This document shows, in pieces, positions 8,960 to 17,804 of a DNA stretch of 64,000 nt. How positions within the stretch are numbered: position 1 is the stretch's first letter; each line of letters begins with the position of its first letter. Under the pieces are notes generated by a model, which had not been told where the DNA came from, ran no database searches, and saw nothing but the letters and a program-made list of their open reading frames with translations. This DNA is from Pistricoccus aurantiacus (GTDB lineage: Bacteria > Pseudomonadota > Gammaproteobacteria > Pseudomonadales > Halomonadaceae). The stretch lies in NCBI RefSeq assembly GCF_042682565.1, contig NZ_JBHUIC010000004.1, one strand, 5' to 3'. Both the position numbers and the translations under genes were made by a program.

Positions 8960-9006
8960 ATGACTATAACCTAACGTTTGTCAAGCAGACTAACGTTGAT
9001 AGTCAT
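8960..9006. promoter_or_regulatory. Inverted plus direct repeats upstream of the oxidase cluster
   Basis: ATGACTAT (8960-8967) is repeated as its exact inverse ATAGTCAT (8999-9006). Inside, CTAACGTT occurs twice as a direct repeat (8971-8978 and 8990-8997). It lies just after the LrgB gene and about 140 bases before coxB. It could be an operator or the remains of a transcription stop; there is no T-run. Function is inferred only from symmetry. Confidence 0.4.
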
Positions 9007-9145
9007 TCTCCAAGAAAGCTCCTACCTTGCATTAAGGGAAGCGAATTTTGCTTCGGCCTGGGAAATTGCGACAAGGACGTCGTGGCTATCGGAAATACAA
9101 CAATTCGAGTGATGGAAGCACCCGGTTTAGAGAGAGGAGGAGGCA

Positions 9146-10261
9146 ATGCACAAACGGCTTGCCTGGGGGATCGCGGTTACCGGTGGCATAAGTCCGGCTT
9201 CCATTACACTTGCCAGCGGTTGGAACATGCCGGTGGGGGTGACGGAGGTCAGTCGAGAAATTTATTCCTTGCATATGCTGATCTTCTGGATCTGCGTGGT
9301 CATCGGCGTCTTGGTGTTCGGCGTGATGTTCTATTCCCTGTATCGCTATCGCCGCTCCAAGGGCGCCAAAGCGACGAATTTTCACGAAAATACCGTTGTG
9401 GAGATATTCTGGACCGCCATCCCCCTGCTGATTCTCGTGGCGATGGCCGTGCCGGCTACGGCAACGCTGAAAAAAATGTATGACGCCTCGGAGTCCGAGA
9501 TCGACATCATGATTACCGGACATCAGTGGCGCTGGCAGTATGCCTATCTCAATAATGAAGTGGATTTCTTTTCCAATATCACTACCCCTGCGGAACAGAT
9601 TTCCGGTACCGAGAGCAAGACCGAACATTATCTTCTCGAGGTCGATCAACCCTTGGTGCTACCGATAGATCGCAAGGTAAGACTCTTGATGACGTCCGCG
9701 GATGTCATTCATTCCTGGTGGGTACCCGAACTCGGCATCAAGAAGGATGCGGTGCCAGGATACGTCAATGAGGCCTGGGTGCAGATAGACGAGCCGGGTA
9801 TCTATCGCGGCCAATGCGCTGAGCTATGCGGCAAGAATCACGGTTTCATGCCTGCGGTGGTCAAAGCCGTTGAACAGGAGGAGTTCGAAACCTGGTTGGC
9901 GGCAAGGGAAGAGGAGACTGCGGCAGCGTCCAGCGGTATTGATCGCGAGTGGGAACTGAGTGAGCTGATGGAGCGGGGCGAAAAGGTTTACGCCTCGATC
10001 TGCGCGGCATGCCATATGCCGGATGGAACCGGCAACCCGCCGACGTTTCCGGCACTGGCAGGAAATACCGAGCTGATGAACGATTTGGATCGGCATATCA
10101 ATACGGTACTCAACGGAGTATCCGGCTCCGCGATGCCGGCTTTCGCGGGAAACTTCAATCCGATTGAGCTGGCGGCGGTCATTACCTATGAGCGTAATGC
10201 CTGGGGTGAGGCCTCTGGCGAGGTGATACAGCCAAAGGATATTCAAGCATTGCTGAAATAA
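9146..10261 (+). CDS. coxB: Cytochrome c oxidase subunit II with fused cytochrome c domain
   Basis: A 371-residue subunit of a caa3-type terminal oxidase. A signal-like N terminus (to about residue 24) is followed by two transmembrane helices (43-64 and 86-105). The periplasmic CuA domain has ligands H189, C224, C228, H232 and M235 (CAELCGKNHGFM). A C-terminal class I cytochrome c domain carries the haem-binding CAACH at 286-290. Electrons pass from cytochrome c through this haem and CuA to subunit I. A very strong ribosome site (GAGAGGAGGAGG) precedes the ATG. First gene of the coxB-coxA-ctaG-coxC operon. Confidence 0.95.
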   Translation: MHKRLAWGIAVTGGISPASITLASGWNMPVGVTEVSREIYSLHMLIFWICVVIGVLVFGVMFYSLYRYRRSKGAKATNFHENTVVEIFWTAIPLLILVAMAVPATATLKKMYDASESEIDIMITGHQWRWQYAYLNNEVDFFSNITTPAEQISGTESKTEHYLLEVDQPLVLPIDRKVRLLMTSADVIHSWWVPELGIKKDAVPGYVNEAWVQIDEPGIYRGQCAELCGKNHGFMPAVVKAVEQEEFETWLAAREEETAAASSGIDREWELSELMERGEKVYASICAACHMPDGTGNPPTFPALAGNTELMNDLDRHINTVLNGVSGSAMPAFAGNFNPIELAAVITYERNAWGEASGEVIQPKDIQALLK

Positions 10262-10316
10262 CCGGCGATACGACACAGATTTGCCTCGGGCCAACTCTAT
10301 TATCAGGAGGTCTCCA

Positions 10317-11954
10317 ATGACTCCCAAGCTTCCTCCCCGACCGACGCTCGAGCATAGCCAGGGTGCTACCGCTGCGGGTACCGTCGATACTCACGAGCGC
10401 CACTATACAAGCGGTCCGCTACGCTGGTTGCTGACGACGAATCACAAGGAAATCGGCACCTTGTATCTGCTGTTTTCCCTGACCATGTTCTTTGTCGGCG
10501 GCATCATGGCGATGCTGATTCGCGCGGAACTCTTTCAACCCGGGCTGCAGCTGATCGAGCCGGAATTCTTCAACCAGATGACCACCATGCATGGGCTGAT
10601 CATGATTTTCGGTGCGGTCATGCCCGGCTTCGTGGGACTGGCCAACTGGATGATACCGCTGCAGATAGGTGCGCCGGACATGGCGCTGCCGAGGCTCAAC
10701 AATTTCAGTTTCTGGTTATTGCCGGTGGCTTTCCTGCTACTGCTTTCCACCATGTTCATGCCTGGCGGCGGCCCCAATTTTGGCTGGACCGCCTACGCGC
10801 CTCTATCCACCACCTATGCGCCGCCTTCGACGACTTTCTTCATTCTGGCCCTGCATATCGCGGGCATCAGTTCCATTCTTGGCGCGATCAATATCATCGC
10901 CACCATCCTCAATCTGCGTGCGCCGGGCATGCGTCTGATGGACATGCCGATGTTCGTCTGGACCTGGTTGATCACCGCTTTCCTGCTGATTCTGGTAATG
11001 CCGGTGCTGGCCGGGGCGATTACCATGCTGCTGCTGGATATCAACTTCGGCACCAGCTTCTTCAGTGCCGCGGGAGGAGGCGATCCGGTCCTGTACCAGC
11101 ATCTGTTCTGGTTCTTCGGCCATCCGGAGGTCTATATCATGATCCTGCCTTCTTTCGGCATCGTGTCCGCCATCGTGCCAACCTTCGCGCGCAAACCCTT
11201 GTTCGGTTATGCCTCGATGGTGTACGCCACTGTCGCCATCGCATTACTGTCATTTCTGGTATGGGCGCATCACATGTTTTCCGTCGGTCTGCCGCTGGCG
11301 GCGGAGCTATTCTTCATGTACACCACCATGCTGATCGCCATACCCACCGGGGTCAAAGTATTCAACTGGGTTACCACGCTGTTTCGTGGCTCGATCACCT
11401 TCGAAACCCCCATGCTTTTTGCCTTGGCGTTTATCGTGCTATTCACTATCGGCGGGTTTTCCGGCTTGATGCTGGCGATCGTGCCGGCGGATTTCCAGTA
11501 TCACGATACCTATTTCGTGGTGGCGCATTTTCATTACGTTCTAGTGCCCGGAGCGGTCTTTTCGATCATGGCGGCGGCTTATTACTGGCTGCCTAAATGG
11601 ACCGGCCACTATCCTGACGAACGCTTGGGCCGCTGGCATTTCTGGCTTTCGGTCATCGGCGTCAATCTCTTGTTTTTTCCCATGCATTTTGCGGGGCTGG
11701 CGGGTATGCCAAGACGCATTCCGGATTACGCGTTGCAATTTACCGACTTCAACGTGGCGGCAAGCCTGGGTGGCTTCCTGTTCGGGGCGTCACAGCTATT
11801 ATTCGTGTGGGTGGTCATAAAATGTGTGCGGGGCGGCGTGAAAGCGCCGGCCAGGGCGTGGGAGGGCGCCCATGACCTGGAGTGGAGTGTACCGAGCCCA
11901 GCGCCGCTGCACACCTTCGAAACCCCACCCAAGTTTCAGCGCCAGCACCATTGA
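10317..11954 (+). CDS. coxA: Cytochrome c oxidase subunit I
   Basis: A 545-residue haem-copper oxidase core with 12 helices. Visible ligands are H92 and H406 for low-spin haem a, H404 for haem a3 (VVAHFHYVL), and H269 with H318/H319 for CuB. E271 and Y273 in GHPEVYI mark a type A1 oxidase with the cross-linked His-Tyr and the D-channel glutamate. The ATG at 10317 follows AGGAGG by six bases. A longer in-frame start at 10281 would add 12 residues without a ribosome site. Confidence 0.96.
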   Translation: MTPKLPPRPTLEHSQGATAAGTVDTHERHYTSGPLRWLLTTNHKEIGTLYLLFSLTMFFVGGIMAMLIRAELFQPGLQLIEPEFFNQMTTMHGLIMIFGAVMPGFVGLANWMIPLQIGAPDMALPRLNNFSFWLLPVAFLLLLSTMFMPGGGPNFGWTAYAPLSTTYAPPSTTFFILALHIAGISSILGAINIIATILNLRAPGMRLMDMPMFVWTWLITAFLLILVMPVLAGAITMLLLDINFGTSFFSAAGGGDPVLYQHLFWFFGHPEVYIMILPSFGIVSAIVPTFARKPLFGYASMVYATVAIALLSFLVWAHHMFSVGLPLAAELFFMYTTMLIAIPTGVKVFNWVTTLFRGSITFETPMLFALAFIVLFTIGGFSGLMLAIVPADFQYHDTYFVVAHFHYVLVPGAVFSIMAAAYYWLPKWTGHYPDERLGRWHFWLSVIGVNLLFFPMHFAGLAGMPRRIPDYALQFTDFNVAASLGGFLFGASQLLFVWVVIKCVRGGVKAPARAWEGAHDLEWSVPSPAPLHTFETPPKFQRQHH

Positions 11955-11976
11955 TGAAAAAACGGGGAGATTGGCG

Positions 11977-12564
11977 ATGACGTCGGTCAACAGGACGGTC
12001 CTGAAGCTGTTGCTTGTGCTGGTTGCCATGAGTGTTTTTACCGTGGCGCTGGTGCCGCTATACAATGTGTTCTGCCAGATCACCGGGCTCAACGGTAAAG
12101 CCGCCAGTCAACCGCAAGGGCTGGTGCAGGAAAATATCGATGACGCCCGCTTTGTCACGGTGCAGTTCATCGCCCGTACCGGCCAGGGACTGCCCTGGAA
12201 ACTGGTGCCTATGAATCCGCAGGTGCGTGTCCATCCCGGCCAGGCTTACGAGGTGAATTTTGCCTTTACCAACTATGGCAATCAGGCTCGCTACGGTCGT
12301 GCGGTGCCGAGTGTCAGCCCGCCGGAGGCTTCGCTTCATCTGCGCAAGGTCACTTGCTTCTGCTTCGCGGAGCAGCGTCTGGAAGCCGGGGAACAGCTTG
12401 AGTTACCGTTAGTGTTCCAGCTTTCCAAGGATCTGCCGGACAGCATTCATACCGTGACTCTGGCTTATACCCTTTACCCCAGCCATTCTTACACGATGAC
12501 GGCAATACCCGACCTGTCGACGATCTCCCGTGCAGCCGCATTACCTAAAATAACAGCGCTTTAA
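11977..12564 (+). CDS. ctaG: Cytochrome c oxidase assembly protein CtaG (Cox11)
   Basis: A 195-residue copper chaperone that inserts CuB into subunit I. One N-terminal transmembrane helix (about 8-28) anchors a periplasmic immunoglobulin-like domain. The copper cysteines are C33 just after the helix (YNVFCQITGLNGK) and C127/C129 in TCFCF. The ATG at 11977 follows GGGGAGA and comes 22 bases after coxA; starts further upstream would lie inside coxA. Its position between coxA and coxC is the usual one in this operon type. Confidence 0.93.
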   Translation: MTSVNRTVLKLLLVLVAMSVFTVALVPLYNVFCQITGLNGKAASQPQGLVQENIDDARFVTVQFIARTGQGLPWKLVPMNPQVRVHPGQAYEVNFAFTNYGNQARYGRAVPSVSPPEASLHLRKVTCFCFAEQRLEAGEQLELPLVFQLSKDLPDSIHTVTLAYTLYPSHSYTMTAIPDLSTISRAAALPKITAL

Positions 12565-12584
12565 ACAGGTCCAGGAGGTGACAT

Positions 12585-13445
12585 ATGAGCGGCAGCTATT
12601 ACGTGCCCGCAAGCAGCAAGTGGCCGATTCTAGCAGGAGTGGCGCTTGGCATCCTGATGTTCGGCATCGCCAGCTGGCTGGTGTTCGGTACCTTCGGCTC
12701 GGCGTTTTTCGCGCTAGGCGTGCTGTGCTTGCTCACCGTCATGGGCTTCTGGTTTCGCGATGTGATACGCGAATCCAAGCGCGGGCTTTACAACGCTCAA
12801 ATGGACCGCTCCTTTCGCTGGGGCATGGCCTGGTTCATCATCTCCGAAATCATGTTTTTTGCCGCCTTCTTCGGCGCCTTGTTTTACGTGAGGGTCTTTG
12901 CCGTTCCCTGGCTCGATGGAGAGGGGGAAAAGGGGGTTGCCGCTTTGCTATGGCCGGATTTCACCGCCAGCTGGCCTTTGATGAATCCGCCGGATAGCGC
13001 GGTACAAGGTCCCCGAGAGGTGGTCAGTCCTTGGCAGTTGCCTCTGGTCAATACGCTGTTTCTGGTGACTTCCAGTATTACCTTGACGGTTGCTCATGAG
13101 GCGCTGAAAGAGGGTTACCGCAAGACCGCCCGCCATTGGCTGTTGGGTACGGTATTGCTCGGGGGGTGTTTTCTACTGGTTCAGGGGTTTGAATACTACG
13201 AGGCTTATCATCATTACGGCATCACCCTGCAGGCGGGAATCTATGGTTCGACATTCTTTCTTCTCACCGGCTTTCACGGGGCGCACGTGACCATCGGTGC
13301 CATCATTCTGACGATCATGCTCATTCGTCTGACCCGAGGCGATTTTTCGCCGGAGCAGCATTTCGGTTTCGAGGCCGCTGCCTGGTATTGGCATTTCGTG
13401 GACGTGGTATGGCTGGGGCTGTTTATCTTCGTCTATGTCGTATAG
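12585..13445 (+). CDS. coxC: Cytochrome c oxidase subunit III
   Basis: A 286-residue membrane subunit with about seven helices that stabilises the oxidase and its proton uptake. Family features include MAWFIISEIMFFAAFFGALF near residues 84-103, HEALKEGYRK in the middle and HFVDVVWLGLFIFVYVV at the C terminus. An AGGAGGTG ribosome site precedes the ATG. It ends eight bases from the convergent DUF2909 gene, with no recognisable terminator between them. Confidence 0.95.
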   Translation: MSGSYYVPASSKWPILAGVALGILMFGIASWLVFGTFGSAFFALGVLCLLTVMGFWFRDVIRESKRGLYNAQMDRSFRWGMAWFIISEIMFFAAFFGALFYVRVFAVPWLDGEGEKGVAALLWPDFTASWPLMNPPDSAVQGPREVVSPWQLPLVNTLFLVTSSITLTVAHEALKEGYRKTARHWLLGTVLLGGCFLLVQGFEYYEAYHHYGITLQAGIYGSTFFLLTGFHGAHVTIGAIILTIMLIRLTRGDFSPEQHFGFEAAAWYWHFVDVVWLGLFIFVYVV

Positions 13446-13453
13446 GCAGGTTC

Positions 13454-13645
13454 TTACTGACCGAGACCCGCCCAGAAGAATCCATAAAAAAGTGTCAGGA
13501 GCAAAGCGGCGGCCAGGCTTACCCGGACTTTCAATGAGGTCAGCAAGCGACGAGAAGAGCTGTCGTCCTTGATGAGAAAACCGGCGCCGGCCATCAGGCT
13601 GATGAACATGGCGATAAATAGCAGGATGATAAGTGCCTTTAACAT
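13454..13645 (-). CDS. DUF2909-type twin-transmembrane small protein
   Basis: A 63-residue protein made of two hydrophobic helices (about 2-24 and 42-60) joined by a charged loop (KDDSSSRRLLTSLKVR). It matches the DUF2909 family, whose members sit beside cytochrome oxidase genes on the opposite strand in pseudomonads. AGGA precedes the ATG. The conserved position suggests a role in oxidase assembly or stability, but no function is established. Confidence 0.8.
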   Translation of the reverse strand: MLKALIILLFIAMFISLMAGAGFLIKDDSSSRRLLTSLKVRVSLAAALLLTLFYGFFWAGLGQ

Positions 13646-13756
13646 GAGTGTTTCCTGGCCAATAGATTAAGTAAGCATAGTTGAAACACGATAGTCTCAA
13701 AGAAACCGTGTACCAATAAAGCAAGTTTCGATAGGCCGTATCCAGGTGAAGACTTC

Positions 13757-14449
13757 ATGATGGTCAAACGGCATTTTTTCTGGTGGTTGGGCTGGTGCCT
13801 GCTCATCCTGCTGGGAACAGGATTAGGGAGCTGGCAGTGGCAGCGTGCCGTGAATAAGCAAGCGTATCTGATGCAGTTGGAAAGTGCCCCGTCGCTGGAT
13901 ACGCCGAAACGGTTACCGGTTCAAGGCGCCGAGATTCTGCTGAGGGGGCGCTATCTTGCGAATGGCACCCTATGGCTCGACAATCGTGTTCACGATGGCC
14001 GCCTTGGTGTCGCGGCACTGACGCCTTTTCGAAGCCATGACGGGCGTCTGTGGCTGATCGAGCGTGGTTTCGTCGCCACAGGCCCGGTACGAGAGGATCC
14101 CATGATCGAAACGCCGTCCCGGCAGGTCAGGATTCGTGGTCGCTGGCAATCCGCCGAAAGCGCGCCTTGGGTCTATGATGATCAACGCGTCGGTGATCGG
14201 CTGCAGCGTATCGACCTGGCGGCCTGGTCTACCCTGGGAGACTTTGCCTTTGCCGGATGGATTCATCTCGAGAAGGGACCGGGCCGCCTGATTCCCTGGT
14301 GGAAACCTAATGTCATGCCGCCCAGCCGTCATCGTGCCTATGCGTTTCAGTGGTGGGGATTGGCACTAGCCGCGCTGATTGTCATGTTGGCGGGTGTCAG
14401 ACGCATGAGGCGTGAGCCGGCGGGCTCGTCGCCCAGGAGCCGCTTATGA
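13757..14449 (+). CDS. SURF1-family oxidase assembly protein
   Basis: A 230-residue membrane protein with a helix at each end (about 8-24 and 195-215) and a periplasmic domain between, the SURF1 layout. Family motifs are GSWQWQRAVNK near the N terminus and a C-terminal HRAYAFQWWGLA. SURF1 proteins help deliver haem A to subunit I. Two adjacent ATGs (13757 and 13760) are possible starts after AGGTGAAG. The stop overlaps the next gene by four bases (ATGA). Confidence 0.88.
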   Translation: MMVKRHFFWWLGWCLLILLGTGLGSWQWQRAVNKQAYLMQLESAPSLDTPKRLPVQGAEILLRGRYLANGTLWLDNRVHDGRLGVAALTPFRSHDGRLWLIERGFVATGPVREDPMIETPSRQVRIRGRWQSAESAPWVYDDQRVGDRLQRIDLAAWSTLGDFAFAGWIHLEKGPGRLIPWWKPNVMPPSRHRAYAFQWWGLALAALIVMLAGVRRMRREPAGSSPRSRL

Positions 14450-14967
14450 CGTTTCGCAATCGGCAGCGATTGAAGCTGATGGTTCTGATCGCGGTTTTTT
14501 TCCTGCCGTTACTTGGCGCCTGGGGAATGCTGCATTGGCAGGCCGGCATACCCGATGGGCGTACTGCTCACGGACAACTTATGCCACCCGTACCACCGTT
14601 GAGCGAATGGCCCCTGGCTGACAAATTGCCGATATCGGACGAACAGGCCTGGTGGCTGGTATTCGACTGCGAGGCTGATTGCAAGAAGCGAGCGGATCAG
14701 TGGTGGCGCATGCATCGTGCATTGGGGCGCCAGGCGGATCGCGTTACCCGCCTTCGAATAGGTGGCAATGCCGAGGCGCTTCCCGGCGAGAGTGCTACAA
14801 GATGGTCGACCTTGCCGGGCTGGCGAGACGCATCGGTTTTGTGGATATTGGACCCCCAGGGAAGGGTGGTGCTTGCCTATCCTGACGGTATCGAGCCCGC
14901 AGCGGTACTCGAGGATATCGAGCAGCTTTTGAAAGTAAATCCAGGGATGGAGCGTCATGGAACTTGA
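14446..14967 (+). CDS. Membrane-anchored CxxxC protein of the oxidase cluster
   Basis: A 173-residue protein with one N-terminal helix (about 10-27) and a probable periplasmic thioredoxin-like domain. The segment WWLVFDCEADCKKR holds a CxxxC pair, the spacing seen in the copper site of Sco/SenC proteins, but the rest of the Sco sequence is not clearly conserved. WILDPQGRVVLAYPDG near residues 130-145 fits the late strand region of a thioredoxin fold. It overlaps the SURF1 gene by four bases and ctaA by 11, so it belongs to the assembly operon. A copper or thiol role for the oxidase is an inference. Confidence 0.8.
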   Translation: MTFRNRQRLKLMVLIAVFFLPLLGAWGMLHWQAGIPDGRTAHGQLMPPVPPLSEWPLADKLPISDEQAWWLVFDCEADCKKRADQWWRMHRALGRQADRVTRLRIGGNAEALPGESATRWSTLPGWRDASVLWILDPQGRVVLAYPDGIEPAAVLEDIEQLLKVNPGMERHGT

Positions 14968-16021
14968 TGATGTGCAGAAGCGAGCGCTGAAATGGCCGTT
15001 GATACTGAGCCTGGTTGGGGCGGGATTCGCAGTCACCGTGATTCTTGCAGGTGCCTGGACCCGTTTGATGGACGCGGGCCTGGGATGTCCGGACTGGCCG
15101 GGGTGCTATGGGCGTCTGGTCGTGCCGCCACAGGGCGAGGCCTTGGCACATTCTCCATTGATACCGCTGGAGCCTCTCAAGGCCTGGCTGGAAATGATAC
15201 ATCGCTACATGGCAACCGGACTGGGTCTGCTGGTGCTGATACTGGTGGGGTTCGGTCTCAAGCTGCGCCGACGAGCGGGTTATCCTTGGCGACTGAGCCT
15301 GGGTATTCTGGGCCTGGTGATTCTGCAGGGGGCTTTCGGGGCTTATACTGTCACGCTAAAGCTATGGCCACAGGTCGTGACCCTTCATCTACTCGGCGGG
15401 CTTGGCGTCATGCTGTCATTGCTTTGGCTACATTTGCGCTTGCGACGCGTTGCATTTTCAACGGACGAAAAAAAGCCGCCAGGTGCACCGCGGCCTGCTT
15501 TTTGGTGGTGGCTCGCCGCCTTCTTGTTGCTGATCCAGATTGCCTTGGGCGGCTGGACATCGAGCAATTACGCTGGTGTCGCCTGTCAAGGTTTTCCAAC
15601 CTGTAACGGTCAGTGGTGGCCTGAACAGGACTGGTACGAAGGCTTCAACTTGCTGCAGCAAATAGGCCCCAACTATCTCTATGGTCAGTTGCATGCGCCG
15701 GCACGAACCGCGATTCACCTTGCACACCGCCTGGGCGCCTTGATGCTGGGGCTGAGCCTGTTGCTACTCGCGCTACGCTATTGGTCCTTGCGGAGTTTAC
15801 GGCCGATGTTGCTGGCGCTTCTTGCCATTTATTTTCTGCAACTGACCCTGGGAATTGCCAACGTTCTACTGGCATTACCCCTCTGGCTAGCGCTCATGCA
15901 CACCTTTGGTGCCATCCTGCTGGTATCGACTTTCACCCTAAGCTATTGGCGGATGCGTACCCTTGCCGACCCTTCATCACCGACGAACCAGATCACGAAC
16001 AAGGAGTGGGCACATGCGTAA
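14957..16021 (+). CDS. ctaA: Haem A synthase CtaA (Cox15)
   Basis: A 354-residue eight-helix membrane enzyme that oxidises the methyl group of haem O to a formyl group, giving haem A. Visible features are AGAWTRLMDAGLGCPDWPGC near residues 27-46, the haem-ligand histidines in MIHRYMATGLG (around 80) and in HLAHRLGALMLG (around 260), and a cysteine-containing loop GVACQGFPTCNGQWWP typical of the family. It starts inside the preceding gene and overlaps ctaB by eight bases, so all three are likely translated together. Confidence 0.93.
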   Translation: MELDDVQKRALKWPLILSLVGAGFAVTVILAGAWTRLMDAGLGCPDWPGCYGRLVVPPQGEALAHSPLIPLEPLKAWLEMIHRYMATGLGLLVLILVGFGLKLRRRAGYPWRLSLGILGLVILQGAFGAYTVTLKLWPQVVTLHLLGGLGVMLSLLWLHLRLRRVAFSTDEKKPPGAPRPAFWWWLAAFLLLIQIALGGWTSSNYAGVACQGFPTCNGQWWPEQDWYEGFNLLQQIGPNYLYGQLHAPARTAIHLAHRLGALMLGLSLLLLALRYWSLRSLRPMLLALLAIYFLQLTLGIANVLLALPLWLALMHTFGAILLVSTFTLSYWRMRTLADPSSPTNQITNKEWAHA

Positions 16022-16940
16022 TGCGGTCATGGAACATGCCGGAAGCCATGCCGCGCGTCGCTGGAAATGGCAGGACTTTCTGGCGCTGTGCAAGTTTCGA
16101 GTGGTAACGGTTCTGCTGGTCTGCGCCCTGGTAGGCATGGCACTGGCAACGCCCCTTGCGCCGCCTCTACACGCCATGCTGTATGGTCTTCTGGGGATCG
16201 GGCTTTCCGCCAGCGGCGCCGCGGCGTTCAATCATATCCTGGATCGGCGCATAGACGCGCTCATGCGGCGAACCGAGCGGCGTCCTTTGGCGACCCAGCG
16301 ACTTCCTACCGGCTATGCCTTGAGCTGGGCGTCATTTCTCAGTGTGACGGGAGTCGGGCTTTTATGGTGGCAGGTCAACCCGCTCACGGCGATGCTGACT
16401 CTCGCCTCACTACTGGGTTATGCATTGATCTATACCGCCTTTCTCAAGCGCGCGACTCCCCAGAATATCGTCATTGGCGGGGCGGCGGGAGCCGCGCCTC
16501 CCTTGCTAGGCTGGACCGCCATCAGCGGTGAAATTACCGCCGAACCACTGCTGCTGGTACTGATTATCTTCGCCTGGACCCCGCCGCACTTCTGGGCGCT
16601 GGCGTTACATAAATGCGATGAGTATGCCAAAGCCGGGGTCCCGATGTTGCCGGTTACCCATGGCAAGGAATTCACGCGACTGCAGATATGGCTGTATACC
16701 TGGCTGACTGTGGCATCCACACTGTTGCCTTTTGTCATAGGCATGAGTGGCGTGTTTTATCTGATTGGCATCGTCGCGCTTAACGCCCGTTTTGTCTTCT
16801 GGAACTGGAAGGTGTGGCGGGGTCGCGATGATCGAGCGCCGATGGGTGCCTTCTTGTTTTCCATCCGCTACATCCTGGCGGTATTCGCCATTCTACTAGT
16901 GGATCATTACGTTCCTTTCTATCTTGGCACTTTTTCATGA
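16014..16940 (+). CDS. ctaB: Protohaem IX farnesyltransferase CtaB (haem O synthase)
   Basis: A 308-residue UbiA-family prenyltransferase that joins farnesyl diphosphate to haem B, making haem O for CtaA. The first aspartate-rich motif is NHILDRRIDALMRRT (about residues 72-86) and the second is near KCDEYAKAGVPML. Several transmembrane helices follow the family pattern. AAGGAG precedes the ATG at 16014, which lies inside the end of ctaA. It is the last oxidase gene here; no Sco/SenC gene follows. Confidence 0.93.
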   Translation: MRNAVMEHAGSHAARRWKWQDFLALCKFRVVTVLLVCALVGMALATPLAPPLHAMLYGLLGIGLSASGAAAFNHILDRRIDALMRRTERRPLATQRLPTGYALSWASFLSVTGVGLLWWQVNPLTAMLTLASLLGYALIYTAFLKRATPQNIVIGGAAGAAPPLLGWTAISGEITAEPLLLVLIIFAWTPPHFWALALHKCDEYAKAGVPMLPVTHGKEFTRLQIWLYTWLTVASTLLPFVIGMSGVFYLIGIVALNARFVFWNWKVWRGRDDRAPMGAFLFSIRYILAVFAILLVDHYVPFYLGTFS

Positions 16941-17017
16941 TGCGCTAGATACATGCGTATACTGACCGCCTCAATGACGAACTTGATAATGCAGTCTATT
17001 CCGAAGGCGACGTATTG

Positions 17018-17485
17018 ATGAATGTAGTGATGGCTTGGGTAGTGGGCGGTGTGGCCCTGTTGATTATTGCGGGCCTGGCGTTTTATGCCTATCGGCTGTG
17101 GAGAGAAGTAAAACGACGAGAAGCGTTCAAGCTTGATGAGGTCAGGCGTGCTCACGAACAGTGCCTTGCGAGTCTGGAAATCATTGCCAAGGCAATGCTC
17201 GAAGGTCAGATGGATCTGGTCGAAGGGGCGTTGCGTTGCAAGGTATTGCTTGAAATCATTGATCCGGCGCTGATCCAGCGCCGGTCGTTCAATGTATTCT
17301 ATGTGGTTTATTCTCGCACGACCCACTTGCATACCCATTCCGCTCGCAAGGACTTGACCTCCGAAGCGCGCCGCCAGGAAGATCGCGAGCGACAGACAGT
17401 GGCCGAGGAGTTTGCTTCACCGCTTGCAAGCGCTGCCAGGGAGATACTTGTTTTCAAGCAAGAGTGGCCCGCCAGTCTGCACTGA
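17018..17485 (+). CDS. DUF2489-family protein
   Basis: A 155-residue protein with one N-terminal transmembrane helix (about 5-28) and a cytoplasmic helical domain. The core EQCLASLEIIAKAMLEGQMD and a central CKVLLEIIDP match DUF2489, a family of unknown function common in gammaproteobacteria. The ATG at 17018 follows GAAGG. It stands alone between ctaB and the OmpA-type lipoprotein. Confidence 0.75.
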   Translation: MNVVMAWVVGGVALLIIAGLAFYAYRLWREVKRREAFKLDEVRRAHEQCLASLEIIAKAMLEGQMDLVEGALRCKVLLEIIDPALIQRRSFNVFYVVYSRTTHLHTHSARKDLTSEARRQEDRERQTVAEEFASPLASAAREILVFKQEWPASLH

Positions 17486-17804
17486 ATCCACTTGGCTGAA
17501 GAAAAATCACGCATTGTGCGGTGGCGATAGCGTTGATCGGCATCGACATATCGCAGACTTATCGTCGATCCGTTACACTCGGGGTACGTCATTTGATTGC
17601 ATGGCTGCTGCCAAGGCAATGTGGATGATGGTAATGCTAATTTGTCGACAACTAAAATTTCGGACTGCAAGTACTAGCCGAATTGCGGTAAATATGCTTT
17701 CTTTTCGATAGCGAGGCCGACACTTGCTCGATAATCGACATGTGTCGATAAACTGCTGTGTGACAATATGTTACGACTGGCATTGTGTTAAGAAGGAGTC
17801 TTAC
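17486..17804. other. 319-base gap before the OmpA-type lipoprotein, rich in TCGA palindromes
   Basis: No convincing gene is present. The gap holds several short palindromes built on TCGA: TTGTCGACAA (17642-17651) and TCGACA-TG-TGTCGA (17735-17748), the latter bracketed by direct TCGATAA copies. It is the likely promoter and 5' leader of the downstream lipoprotein; -35 and -10 boxes could not be assigned with confidence. Confidence 0.4.
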
